NCBI RefSeq assembly: GCF_012396015.1
Contig: NZ_JAAXOQ010000008.1
Coordinates: 62,001-126,000, forward strand
Length of the DNA: 64,000 nt
Direction: 5' to 3'
Source: Tsukamurella spumae
GTDB taxonomy: Bacteria; Actinomycetota; Actinomycetes; Mycobacteriales; Mycobacteriaceae
This document shows, in pieces, positions 55,984-64,000 of the stretch. The notes under the pieces were generated by a model. That model worked only from the letters and a program-made list of their open reading frames with translations, did no database searches and was not told where the DNA came from. The position numbers and the translations under genes were made by a program. Position 1 is the stretch's first letter. Each line of letters opens with the position of its first letter.

Positions 55984-56300
55984 GACTCTCCCTCCGTCGT
56001 GTTCCCTCCATTGTCACGGTTGTAGGTCCTCTCGGCAACGTGCAACGCGATCCCTACCTCCGTCGCTGTGATCAGCGGGGATCGACTCAGTTCGAGCACG
56101 ATCGCCCATCCGTCACGCCGCTGCTCATGGCTGTCGGCGTATGTCGCCGACAGCGCCCATTGCAGTCTCGTCCACCACTCCCGACGATCGTCGGCCTCGC
56201 GCTTCTGCCGGATGGTCGCCGAGGCGATCCCGAGCGCAGTCATCGCTGCGGCGAAAGTGACGACAGCTCCCAGCAGTGTCATCCATGCCTGTGCGGGCAT
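55980..56300 (-). CDS. Small single-pass membrane protein, unknown
   Basis: The 106-residue protein has an N-terminal hydrophobic segment (about residues 8-28, LLGAVVTFAAAMTALGIASA), then a basic/aromatic helix RQKREADDRREWWTRLQW and a longer helical part with SATYADSHEQRRDGWAIVLELSRS. ATG 56300 has AAGGGGGAA upstream. It is followed by the coupled small gene. The layout of one membrane helix and a cytosolic helical part resembles small regulatory membrane proteins; function unknown. Confidence 0.68.
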   Translation of the reverse strand: MPAQAWMTLLGAVVTFAAAMTALGIASATIRQKREADDRREWWTRLQWALSATYADSHEQRRDGWAIVLELSRSPLITATEVGIALHVAERTYNRDNGGNTTEGES

Positions 56301-56374
56301 GTCGTTCCCCCTTCTCGGTCCCCCCGAACCGACTGGGTTCTTCCTAAGCGAGGCCACTGACAACTGCGGCGAGG

Positions 56375-57142
56375 TCAGCCGATCAATCGTCGGGCGTACT
56401 CGCCGGCCAGGTGCGGGACCTCCTGCGCCACCATGTGATCGGACGGCACGTCGACGACCTCCGCGTGCGGGAGCACCGCGAGTTGCGCGTCGTTCACGTA
56501 CTGGGCGCGCTCGGCGCGCAGCAGCACCGTCGGCACGTCCGACGGTGCGCCGACGGCCGGCCGGGCCAGCTCGCCCCACAGCGCGACCATCGCGGGCAGA
56601 CCGATGTCCCACTCCCAGCGGCCGGAGTCGCGGCGCACCAGGTGTTCGGCGATCTCGTCGTCCAGGACCGCCGCAGGTACCCGCTCCCAGGCGCCGGACA
56701 TCTTGTCCTGCTTGGCTTCCTCGGGCGAGGTGAAGTCGAAGAACTCGATGCTCTGCCCGGCGATCGTCTCGCACATCCGCGGGTCCAACTGCTGTGCCGG
56801 ATCGAGCAGGAGCAGCGCGCGCACCAGGTCCGGGCGCGCCGTCGCGAGGCGGCAGGCCAGCGCGCCGCCCAGCGAGTGCCCGATCACCACGGCGGGGCGC
56901 GCGGCCGTCACGGCGTGGCGCTCCAGCACACCGACGAGGTCGGCGACGTGCTGCTCGAAGTGCCACGGCGGCGCCCAGGTGGACCGGGCGTGCCCGCGCA
57001 GGTCGGGCGCGAGTACCCGGACGCCGGGCAACTCGTCGTCGGCGAATCGCCGCCACCGGGCGCCGTGCCCGGTGACGCCGTGGATCGCGAGCACCGTGGC
57101 GGTGTCGGGGGAGTCGGGGCCGTAGACGTGGGTGTTGAGCAT
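56375..57142 (-). CDS. Alpha/beta hydrolase (LipV-like)
   Basis: The 255-residue protein has the nucleophile elbow GHSLGG near residue 92, LAIHGVTGHGARW near residue 17, and a late DHMVAQEVPHLAGEY with the catalytic histidine. It matches the LipV position (Rv3203) before adnAB. ATG 57142 is used; an ATG at 57169 is possible. Carboxylesterase or lipase activity is likely; the substrate is not shown. Confidence 0.85.
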   Translation of the reverse strand: MLNTHVYGPDSPDTATVLAIHGVTGHGARWRRFADDELPGVRVLAPDLRGHARSTWAPPWHFEQHVADLVGVLERHAVTAARPAVVIGHSLGGALACRLATARPDLVRALLLLDPAQQLDPRMCETIAGQSIEFFDFTSPEEAKQDKMSGAWERVPAAVLDDEIAEHLVRRDSGRWEWDIGLPAMVALWGELARPAVGAPSDVPTVLLRAERAQYVNDAQLAVLPHAEVVDVPSDHMVAQEVPHLAGEYARRLIG

Positions 57143-57219
57143 GTCCCGATTCTGCCCTGCCGCGGACATGTCGGTGGGCTGTGATGTGATCGACGAACGC
57201 GAGCGGAAGGGGGTGCGTG

Positions 57220-60200
57220 ATGGTCGGCGGTGGAGCGGGCGGTTCCCGCGGGGACGCTTCCCGGGCCGACGGTGCGGGTAGGCACCGTCGGCCGCGCCTG
57301 CGGCTGCAGTACACGGCCCCGGAGCCGCCCCCGGTCCGCGAGTGGGTGGGGCCGATCGCCGAGCTCGCCGCACCCGCGTCGGGCGCACTGCCCCTGGACA
57401 TGGGCGGGTGGTCCCCGTACCGGATCCGCGGGGGGCCGGGCACGGGCAAGACCGCCGCGGTGATCGACATCGCCGTCGCCAAGCTCACCGACCCGTTCGT
57501 CGATCCGGAGTCCGTGCTGATCCTCGCGGGGAACAAGCGCTCGGCGGGGGCATTGCGCAGCGAGCTCTCCGCACGGGTGCTCGCGGGGAGCGAGGGCGTG
57601 CACGCCTCCGGCGAGCCGCTGGTACGCACCGTGCACTCGCTGGCGTTCGCGGTGCTCCGGCTGCAGGCCGCCGGCACCGGTAGCCCGCCGCCGCGGCTCA
57701 TCACCGGTTCGGAGCAGGACGCCGTGGTCCGGGAGCTGCTGCGCGGCAACCTCGACGACGGCGGCGCGTTCTGGCCGGAACGGCTGCGGCCGGCGCTCGT
57801 CACGAACGGCTTCGCGGGCGCGCTGCGCGACCTGTTCGCGCAGGCGGCCCAGCGCGGGGCGGGGCCGGAGGAGATCGAGGCACTCGCCCGCCGGTACAAC
57901 CGCGGCGAGTGGCTGGCGGCTGCGAACGCGTTGCGTGAGTACCAGGAGACCACACTGCTGCGCGGCTCCGTCGGGCTCGCCGGGCCCCAGGCGGTGGCCC
58001 CGGCGGTCGATGCGGCGGAGCTGATCGATGCCGCGGTCACGGCCTTGGCCACCGACGATGCGCTGCTCGCGCAGCAGCGCGAGCGCATCCGGTTCCTGCT
58101 GGTCGATGACGCGCAGAACCTCGACCCGCTGGCGTCGGCGCTGATCCGGCTGCTGGGCACGGGCACGGAGCTCACGGTGATCGCCGGAGATCCGGACCAG
58201 GCGGTGAACTCCTTCCGGGGGGCCAGCACGCGGTTCCTGCAGAACATGGAGGTCCCGCCGGAGCGGGACGTGCTGCTCGAGCGCAGCTTCCGCTTCGGGG
58301 AGGAGGTGGCGGCCGCGGTGAACCGGGTCTCGGCCCGGCTGCCGCACCGGTTCGGGGCCATCGCGCCCGAGCGCCCGCGCCCGGGGTCGGCCGCGGTGCG
58401 GTTGTTCTCCACCCCGGCCAAGGAGGCCGATGCCATCGCCGCGATGCTGCGCCGCGAGCACGTCCTCGGCGGCGTCCCGTGGGAGGACATGGCCATCGTC
58501 GTGCGCTCGGTGTCGGCATCGGTCGCGCCGCTGCGGCGCGCGCTCGCCTACGCCGGCGTTCCCGTCACCGTCCCGGCCGACGACGTGCCGCTGGCGCGGC
58601 AGCGCGCCGTGCACGCGCTGCTGCTCGTGCTGCGGGCCGCCGTCGCTCCCGAGGGGATCGACCCGGCCGAGGCGGTCACCCTGCTCTCCGGCCCGGTGGG
58701 CGGCGGCGATCCGCTCACGCTGCGGCGGGTGCGCCGCGCGGTGCGCCGGGCGGATCCGGTGGAGGAGCGCGGCTCGGCCGAGATCCTCGCCGCGGTGCTC
58801 ACCGAGTCGTCCGAGTTCGCCCCCTACCGCGCGGTGCTGACCGAACTCGAGGCCGAGCCGGTGGAGCGGGTGCTCGCGGCGATCCGCGCCGCCCGCGCGG
58901 CCGCCGAGCACGGCACGGTCGAGGAGGTGCTGTGGGCCGCGTGGGCCGCCACCGGGCTGGCGGCCCGGTGGGGCGCGCTCGCGCTCCGGGGCGGCACCCT
59001 CGGCGACCAGGCCGACCGCGATCTCGACGCCGTGATGGGCCTGTTCGACTCGGCGGCCGACTTCACCGACACGCTGCCCACCGCCTCGGTCGCCGCCTTC
59101 ATCGAATACCTGGAGCAACTGCAGATCCCGCGGTCCGACCGCGCGCGCGGCCGCGGTGGTCAGGCCACCGTCCCGGGCGTGACGCTGCTGTCCGCGCACA
59201 GCGCCGTGGGGCGCGAGTGGGACGTGGTCGCCGTGGCCGGGGTGCAGGAGGGGCGCTGGCCCAACCTGCGCCGCCGCGGCGGGCTGCTCGGCACCGACGA
59301 GCTGCTGGACGCGCTCGACGGCATGGATCCGTCCGCGTTGCCGACGGTGTCCCGCTCGCTCCCGATGCTCGCGGAGGAGCGGCGTCTGCTGCTGGTGGCG
59401 TGCTCGCGGGCCCGGCGCATCCTGCTCATCACGGCGGTGGACACCGCGGACGGGGAGGGTGACCTGGTGCCCTCGCGGTTCCTGCAGGGCATCGCACCGT
59501 CGGGCGACGAGGACCCGGAGACGTACACCCCCGCGGTGGAGAGCGCACCGTCGGCCTCCCTGGACCTACGCACCCTGGTGGCGGTCCTGCGCACCGCGGC
59601 CTGCGACCCCGAGCGCGGCGAGGCCGAGCGCGAGCACGCCGCCCGGCAGCTCGCGCGGCTCGCGGCGGACCGGGTGCCCGGCGCCCATCCCGACAGTTGG
59701 TACGGCCTGGCCGGCGCGAGCACCGACGACCCGCTGTGGCAGCCCGATGACGGGCCGGTGGCGCTGTCCCCGTCGAACGTCGAGGCGCTGTCGGCGTGCG
59801 CGCTGCGGTGGATGCTCGAGCGGTTCGGCGGGAGCGACGGAGACTCGGCCAAGCAGGCCACCGGCAACCTGGTGCACACCCTGGTGCAGGCGGTCGCCGG
59901 GCGGATCCCGAAGGACGAGGTCACCCGCTCGCTGGAGAAGGTCTGGGACCGGGTGGATCTCGAGGCCGACTGGTTCGCGCAGCGGGAGCTCGCGCGCACC
60001 GAGGAGATGCTGGAGTCCTTCCGCGCGTGGCTGGCCGGGAGCCGCGGCGAGCTCACCGAGGCGGGGGTGGAGATCGGCGTCGACGCGGTCATTCCCGCAG
60101 ACGCCGCCGCGGGCGGCGACGAGCCCGATGTTCGGCTCCGCGGCCGGATCGACCGGCTCGAGCGCGACGCCCTCGGGCGGGCGGTGGTGGTCGACGTGAA

Positions 60201-60546
60201 GACGGGCCGCACCGTGCCGACGCAGGCCGAGGGACAGGCGCAGGCCCAGCTGCGCACCTATCAGGTGGCGCTGGCGCACGGCGGCATCGGCGGCGTCCCG
60301 GAGATCCCGGGCGGCGGCAAGCTGGTGTACGTGGCGAAGTCGCACAACAAGACCGGGGCCACCGTCCGCGAGCAGGACGCGCTGGCGCCCGAGGATGTGG
60401 ACGAGTGGCTCGGCGTGATCCGGGAGGCGGCGCGGCGCACCCGGGGGCCCGTGTTCCCGGCCACGCTCAACGCCTCGTGCCAGCACTGCGCGGTGGCCTC
60501 GTGCTGCCCGGTGGTGGACAAGGGAAGGGCGGTCACCGATGACTGA
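57220..60546 (+). CDS. adnA: Helicase-nuclease subunit AdnA
   Basis: AdnAB resects double-strand breaks for recombination in mycobacteria. AdnA here has 1108 residues: a UvrD-like motor with Walker A GGPGTGKTAAV (about 72-82), LLVDDAQNLDP, and HSAVGREWDVVAVAGVQE, then a RecB-type nuclease with VVVDVKTGRT near residue 988 and a C-terminal cysteine cluster SCQHCAVASCCPV that may hold an Fe-S cluster. ATG 57220 is preferred to GTG 57217 because of AAGGGGG. A hairpin made of two inverted octamers lies inside its first 25 codons, so a downstream start is possible. adnB overlaps its end. Confidence 0.93.
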   Translation: MVGGGAGGSRGDASRADGAGRHRRPRLRLQYTAPEPPPVREWVGPIAELAAPASGALPLDMGGWSPYRIRGGPGTGKTAAVIDIAVAKLTDPFVDPESVLILAGNKRSAGALRSELSARVLAGSEGVHASGEPLVRTVHSLAFAVLRLQAAGTGSPPPRLITGSEQDAVVRELLRGNLDDGGAFWPERLRPALVTNGFAGALRDLFAQAAQRGAGPEEIEALARRYNRGEWLAAANALREYQETTLLRGSVGLAGPQAVAPAVDAAELIDAAVTALATDDALLAQQRERIRFLLVDDAQNLDPLASALIRLLGTGTELTVIAGDPDQAVNSFRGASTRFLQNMEVPPERDVLLERSFRFGEEVAAAVNRVSARLPHRFGAIAPERPRPGSAAVRLFSTPAKEADAIAAMLRREHVLGGVPWEDMAIVVRSVSASVAPLRRALAYAGVPVTVPADDVPLARQRAVHALLLVLRAAVAPEGIDPAEAVTLLSGPVGGGDPLTLRRVRRAVRRADPVEERGSAEILAAVLTESSEFAPYRAVLTELEAEPVERVLAAIRAARAAAEHGTVEEVLWAAWAATGLAARWGALALRGGTLGDQADRDLDAVMGLFDSAADFTDTLPTASVAAFIEYLEQLQIPRSDRARGRGGQATVPGVTLLSAHSAVGREWDVVAVAGVQEGRWPNLRRRGGLLGTDELLDALDGMDPSALPTVSRSLPMLAEERRLLLVACSRARRILLITAVDTADGEGDLVPSRFLQGIAPSGDEDPETYTPAVESAPSASLDLRTLVAVLRTAACDPERGEAEREHAARQLARLAADRVPGAHPDSWYGLAGASTDDPLWQPDDGPVALSPSNVEALSACALRWMLERFGGSDGDSAKQATGNLVHTLVQAVAGRIPKDEVTRSLEKVWDRVDLEADWFAQRELARTEEMLESFRAWLAGSRGELTEAGVEIGVDAVIPADAAAGGDEPDVRLRGRIDRLERDALGRAVVVDVKTGRTVPTQAEGQAQAQLRTYQVALAHGGIGGVPEIPGGGKLVYVAKSHNKTGATVREQDALAPEDVDEWLGVIREAARRTRGPVFPATLNASCQHCAVASCCPVVDKGRAVTDD
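57264..57293 (+). other. Hairpin inside adnA 5' coding region
   Basis: Arms GGCCGACGGTGC (57264-57275) and GCACCGTCGGCC (57282-57293) form a perfect 12-bp stem with loop GGGTAG. Each arm carries one copy of the recurrent octamer. Its place about 50 bp after the start codon suggests either attenuation or that the true start lies downstream. Confidence 0.75.
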
Positions 60547-63500
60547 GGGGTTCCCGCACGCGCCGCTGATCTCGGCGGTCGACCTGGCGCACGAGCTGGG
60601 CCAGGCCTTCGCGCCCACCGAGGAGCAGCGCGCGGTCATCGAGGCGCCGCTGGGCCCGTGCCTGGTGGTCGCGGGCGCCGGGGCGGGCAAGACGGAGACG
60701 ATGGCCGGCCGTGTGGTGTGGCTGATCGCCAACCGCTATGTCACACCCGACCAGGTGCTGGGGCTGACCTTCACGCGCAAGGCCGCGCAGCAGTTGATGA
60801 TCCGTGTGCGCAAGCGGCTCGCCCGGCTCGCGGGCGCGGGGGTGGTCGATCGCATCGACCCGTCGGGCGAGCTCCGGGCGTCGCTGCGCACCGTCGAACC
60901 CGAGATCAGCACGTACCACGCCTACGCGGGCAGGCTGCTCGGCGACTACGGCATGCTGCTGCCGGTCGAGCCGTCGGTGCGGCTCGTCTCGGAGACCGAG
61001 CGCTGGCAGATCGCGTACGACGTGGTCACCGGGTGGGACGGTGCGATCGAGGTCGACAAGAATCCGACGAGTCTGACCGAGGCGGTGCTGGGTCTGGCCG
61101 GAGCGCTCGCCGACCACCTCGTGACGCCCGATCGGCTCGAGGCCGACGACGATGAGCTGGAACGGCTCATCGGGCTGCTGCCGCCCGGCCCGCGGCAGAA
61201 GGCCGCGCCCAACGCGGCGCTGCTCAAGGCGGCGGAGATCCAGGAGCAACGGCGGCGACTCATCCCGCTGGTGCGGGGCGTCGCGGCCGAGATGCGGGCG
61301 CGGGAGGTGCTCGACTTCGGTAGCCAGATGGGGCTCGCGGCGCAGCTCGCGCTGGCGAATCCCGATGTCGCGGCGCTGGAGCGCGCGCGGTTCGGCGCCG
61401 TGCTGCTCGACGAGTACCAGGACACCGGGCACGCGCAGCGCATGCTGCTCGCGTCGTTGTTCGGCGGCCCGGCGGGGGCCGCAGCGGTCACGGCGGTCGG
61501 TGACCCGATCCAGTCGATCTACGGCTGGCGCGGTGCCTCGGCGGCCAACCTGCCCCGGTTCGCCACGGATTTTCCGCGCGCGGGCGCTACCCCCGCGCCG
61601 CGCCGGGAGCTGCTCACCAGCTGGCGCAACCCGACGAGTGCGCTCGATCTCGCCAACGCGGTCTCCGAGGACCTGCGCAGCCGTGGCGTCCCCGTCTCCG
61701 AGCTCAAGGCCAGGCCCGATGCGCCGCCCGGAGACCTGCGGATCGCCCTGCACCCCACGGTGATCGACGAGCGGGACTGGGTCGCCGACGCGATCGCGGA
61801 GCAGTGGCGCGGCCGGATCGAGGCGGGGGAGGAGCCGCCGACGGTGGCCGTGCTCGTCCGTCGCAACGCGGACTCCGCCGGGCTCGCCGCCGCGCTCGGC
61901 GAGCGGGGCGTGCCCGTCGAGGTCGTGGGCCTCGGCGGCCTGCTGCACACCCCGGAGGTGCAGGACGTGGTCGCGCTGCTGCGGCTCGCGGTCGAGCCGC
62001 TGGCCGGCACGGCCGCCATGCGCCTGCTCACGGGGCCGCGCTGGCAGCTCGGCGCGGCCGATCTGCGCGCGCTGTGGGACCGTGCGCGGCGGATCGCGCA
62101 CACCACGGGCCGCGCGGCCACGGGCCTGGTCTCCACGTCGGATCAACTCGACGCCGCGCTGGACGCGACGCTGCCGTCCGAGTCCCTCGATGCGGCGGGC
62201 CTCGGCGACGCGATCGCCGACCCGGGCCCCGACGCGAACTACTCGCCCGCGGGACTGGCGAAGATCCGCTCGCTGGACCGGGAGGTCCGGCACGTCCGCG
62301 AGCGGCTCGGCCACCCGCTGCCGGAGGTCGTCGCGGAGGCCGAGCGGGTGCTGGGCGTGAGCATCGAGACCCGGATCCGCGCCGCGCGTCAGCTCGGCGG
62401 GCGCGCCACCGGCCGCGAGCACCTCGATGCCTTCGCGGACGTGGTCGTCTCCTACGCCGAGCGGCCGACCGCGACGCTGCCGGGCCTGCTCGGCTTCCTC
62501 GCCGCCGCGGAACGGGTCGAGGGCGGCCTGACGCCGGGGGACGTGGAGGTCGCCACCGACCGCGTCCAGGTGCTGACGGTGCACTCGGCGAAGGGCCTGG
62601 AATGGGACGTCGTCGCGGTGCCGCACCTGTCGGAGGGCATCTTCCCGTCGGGCCGCGCGATGCCCACCTGGCTCTCCAGCGCGGCAGAACTGCCGCCCAC
62701 CTTGCGCGGGGACGTCGCGGAGCCGGGAGAGACGGATGGAGTGCCGCGACCGGACCTGTCCGACTGCAACAACCGCAAGGACCTCGAGGACGCGCTGGAG
62801 GCGCACCGCAAGGCACTCAAGGCGATGAACATGCACGAGGACGAGCGGCTGTTCTACGTCGCCGTGACACGCACGCAGTCGGTGCTCCTGCTCTCCGGTC
62901 ACTACTGGAGCGAGGACGTGAAGACGCCGAAGGCTCCGTCGAGGTTCCTCGTGGCGGCCCGCGATCACGCGCCCGACGCGGTGCGGGAGTGGGCCGGCGA
63001 GCCGCTCGAGGACGCGCCCAATCCGCTCGAGGCGGAGCCGGTGCAGGCACCGTGGCCGCGCGACTTCCTGGCGGCGCACCGTCCGGCGATCGACGCCGGG
63101 GCCGAGCGCGTCCTGGCGGCGCTCGCGCAGGCGCCCGCCGAGCCCGGTCCGGACGAGGACGACCCGTACGGCTGGGCGGCCGAGGTGACCGCGCTGCTCG
63201 CCGAGCGCGCGCGGCAGGCGGAGGCGGAGCTCGAGGTAGCGGTGCCGCGCGAGGTGTCGGTGAGCCAGCTCGTCGAGCTGCGGCGCAGCCCCGCCACGTT
63301 CGCGAGCCGGCTGCGGCGCCCGGTGCCCTTCAAGCCGAATCCGTACGCGCGGCGCGGCACCGCGTTCCACGCGTGGCTCGAGCGCCGGTACGGGGCATCA
63401 CGGCTGCTCGACCTCGACGAGCTGCCCGGCGCCGCAGACGGTGACGCGGGCGCGGACGAGAACCTCGCCCTGCTGCAGCGGCGGTTCGAGGAGAGCGAGT

Positions 63501-63841
63501 GGGCGGCGCGCACCCCCGTCGATATCGAGGTGCCCTTCGAGATCGCCGCGGCCGGCACCGTCGTCCGCGGCCGGATGGACGCGGTGTTCCGCGACCCCGG
63601 CGGCGGGTTCACGGTGGTCGATTGGAAGACGGGAGTACGGCCCACCGAGCCCGCCGACGAGCGGGCGGCCGCCGTGCAGCTGGCGGCGTACCGCCTGGCC
63701 TGGGCGCGGCTGCGGGACGTACCCGTCGACGATGTGCGGGCGGCGTTCTTCTACGTGCGCTCGGCGGAGACGGTGGCACCGTCGGACCTGCTGGACCACG
63801 CCGGTCTCGCAGACCTGATCACGAGCGCCGGGGAGCGCTGA
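60539..63841 (+). CDS. adnB: Helicase-nuclease subunit AdnB
   Basis: The 1100-residue partner of AdnA has Walker A VVAGAGAGKTETM near residue 42, GLTFTRKAAQQL, LLDEYQDTGHAQR, VHSAKGLEWDVVAVPHLSEG and ERLFYVAVTRTQ, then a RecB-type nuclease with FTVVDWKTGV near residue 1026. AdnB is the lead motor in mycobacteria. ATG 60539 overlaps the adnA stop by 8 nt; AAGGGAAGGG lies upstream. Both subunits keep nuclease residues, so two active nucleases are expected. Confidence 0.95.
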   Translation: MTEGFPHAPLISAVDLAHELGQAFAPTEEQRAVIEAPLGPCLVVAGAGAGKTETMAGRVVWLIANRYVTPDQVLGLTFTRKAAQQLMIRVRKRLARLAGAGVVDRIDPSGELRASLRTVEPEISTYHAYAGRLLGDYGMLLPVEPSVRLVSETERWQIAYDVVTGWDGAIEVDKNPTSLTEAVLGLAGALADHLVTPDRLEADDDELERLIGLLPPGPRQKAAPNAALLKAAEIQEQRRRLIPLVRGVAAEMRAREVLDFGSQMGLAAQLALANPDVAALERARFGAVLLDEYQDTGHAQRMLLASLFGGPAGAAAVTAVGDPIQSIYGWRGASAANLPRFATDFPRAGATPAPRRELLTSWRNPTSALDLANAVSEDLRSRGVPVSELKARPDAPPGDLRIALHPTVIDERDWVADAIAEQWRGRIEAGEEPPTVAVLVRRNADSAGLAAALGERGVPVEVVGLGGLLHTPEVQDVVALLRLAVEPLAGTAAMRLLTGPRWQLGAADLRALWDRARRIAHTTGRAATGLVSTSDQLDAALDATLPSESLDAAGLGDAIADPGPDANYSPAGLAKIRSLDREVRHVRERLGHPLPEVVAEAERVLGVSIETRIRAARQLGGRATGREHLDAFADVVVSYAERPTATLPGLLGFLAAAERVEGGLTPGDVEVATDRVQVLTVHSAKGLEWDVVAVPHLSEGIFPSGRAMPTWLSSAAELPPTLRGDVAEPGETDGVPRPDLSDCNNRKDLEDALEAHRKALKAMNMHEDERLFYVAVTRTQSVLLLSGHYWSEDVKTPKAPSRFLVAARDHAPDAVREWAGEPLEDAPNPLEAEPVQAPWPRDFLAAHRPAIDAGAERVLAALAQAPAEPGPDEDDPYGWAAEVTALLAERARQAEAELEVAVPREVSVSQLVELRRSPATFASRLRRPVPFKPNPYARRGTAFHAWLERRYGASRLLDLDELPGAADGDAGADENLALLQRRFEESEWAARTPVDIEVPFEIAAAGTVVRGRMDAVFRDPGGGFTVVDWKTGVRPTEPADERAAAVQLAAYRLAWARLRDVPVDDVRAAFFYVRSAETVAPSDLLDHAGLADLITSAGER

Positions 63842-63844
63842 AGG

Positions 63845-64000
63845 TCAGGCGGGCCCGCCGCTGTCGCGCGCGATCCTGACGGCCGTGACGACCATCGGAA
63901 GTTGCAGGGGGAGCCGGGCGTAGGCGCCCAGCTTCAGCGGCAGGGGCTTGTCGGACCACTGCTGCGCCATGTAGACGTTCGCCGGGAACACCGCCGTGAA
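63845..64000 (-). CDS. DoxX-like membrane protein, C-terminal part only
   Basis: The frame is open to the window edge. The visible 51 residues read FTAVFPANVYMAQQWSDKP and then LPLKLGAYARLPLQLPMVV, ending IARDSGGPA. The FPAN-x-YMA and RLPLQ patterns fit the last helix region of DoxX-like proteins. The rest of the gene lies beyond the window. Its stop is 4 bp from the end of adnB, convergent. Confidence 0.6.
   Translation of the reverse strand, partial: FTAVFPANVYMAQQWSDKPLPLKLGAYARLPLQLPMVVTAVRIARDSGGPA

Overview
The window is high-GC chromosomal DNA of a mycolic-acid-type actinomycete (order Mycobacteriales). WhiB1, SecA1, a PdtaS-type kinase, SigH with its anti-sigma factor, the AdnAB nuclease-helicase and ribosomal protein bL37 occur together, in an order that follows, from memory, the Mycobacterium tuberculosis segment Rv3241c to Rv3201c. 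The extra and missing genes suggest a relative outside Mycobacterium, for example Tsukamurella or Gordonia; the genus is inference. I saw no rRNA, tRNA, CRISPR array, insertion sequence or prophage.

Layout. 1-7 kb: ribosome hibernation factor, secA1, an acyltransferase, an Rv3235-family protein, a wax ester/diacylglycerol acyltransferase and a conserved small protein. 7-14.5 kb: a lipid-desaturation block with a plant-type ferredoxin reductase, three tandem acyl desaturases (the third with a repeat-built coiled tail), FprA-type ferredoxin reductase and a GNAT enzyme. 14.6-18.9 kb: msrA, rsgA, aroA, a secreted protein and soxR. 18.9-21.8 kb: a lower-GC, three-gene accessory operon of unknown envelope proteins. 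21.9-28 kb: SRAP DNA-lesion protein, aldehyde dehydrogenase, a VOC protein, an AraC regulator, a two-domain fatty acyl-CoA reductase and YbaK. 28-38.6 kb: sigH-rshA, bL37, pdtaS, whiB1, diacylglycerol kinase, phosphatase, ParA, beta-propeller protein, DUF3107, ferritin-like protein and rhlE. 38.7-46.7 kb: accessory genes, namely a VOC/MarR pair, two toxin-antitoxin modules, a DUF418 protein and an efeO-efeB-phosphoesterase operon. 46.8-64 kb: TetR, hydrolase, DUF3152 protease, moeZ, ferredoxin, acyl-CoA ligase, F420 enzyme, CbiX, an alkyltransferase-like protein, two small genes, adnA-adnB and the end of a DoxX-like gene.

Themes. Lipid storage and modification recur: desaturases with two possible electron donors, acyl-CoA ligase, fatty acyl-CoA reductase and the WS/DGAT could together turn fatty acids into unsaturated acyl chains and wax or triglyceride. 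Thiol and redox stress recur too: sigH/rshA, SigH-type promoters before sigH, msrA and moeZ, a SoxR box before soxR, and a CRP-type site before whiB1.

Most observations outside ordinary genes are regulatory. About eighteen genes carry a TANNNT box 6-8 nt before the start codon, the layout of leaderless transcripts. The octamer GACGGTGC occurs at 62 positions found by eye, some as inverted pairs forming hairpins. All motif calls were made by eye, without any search or computation.
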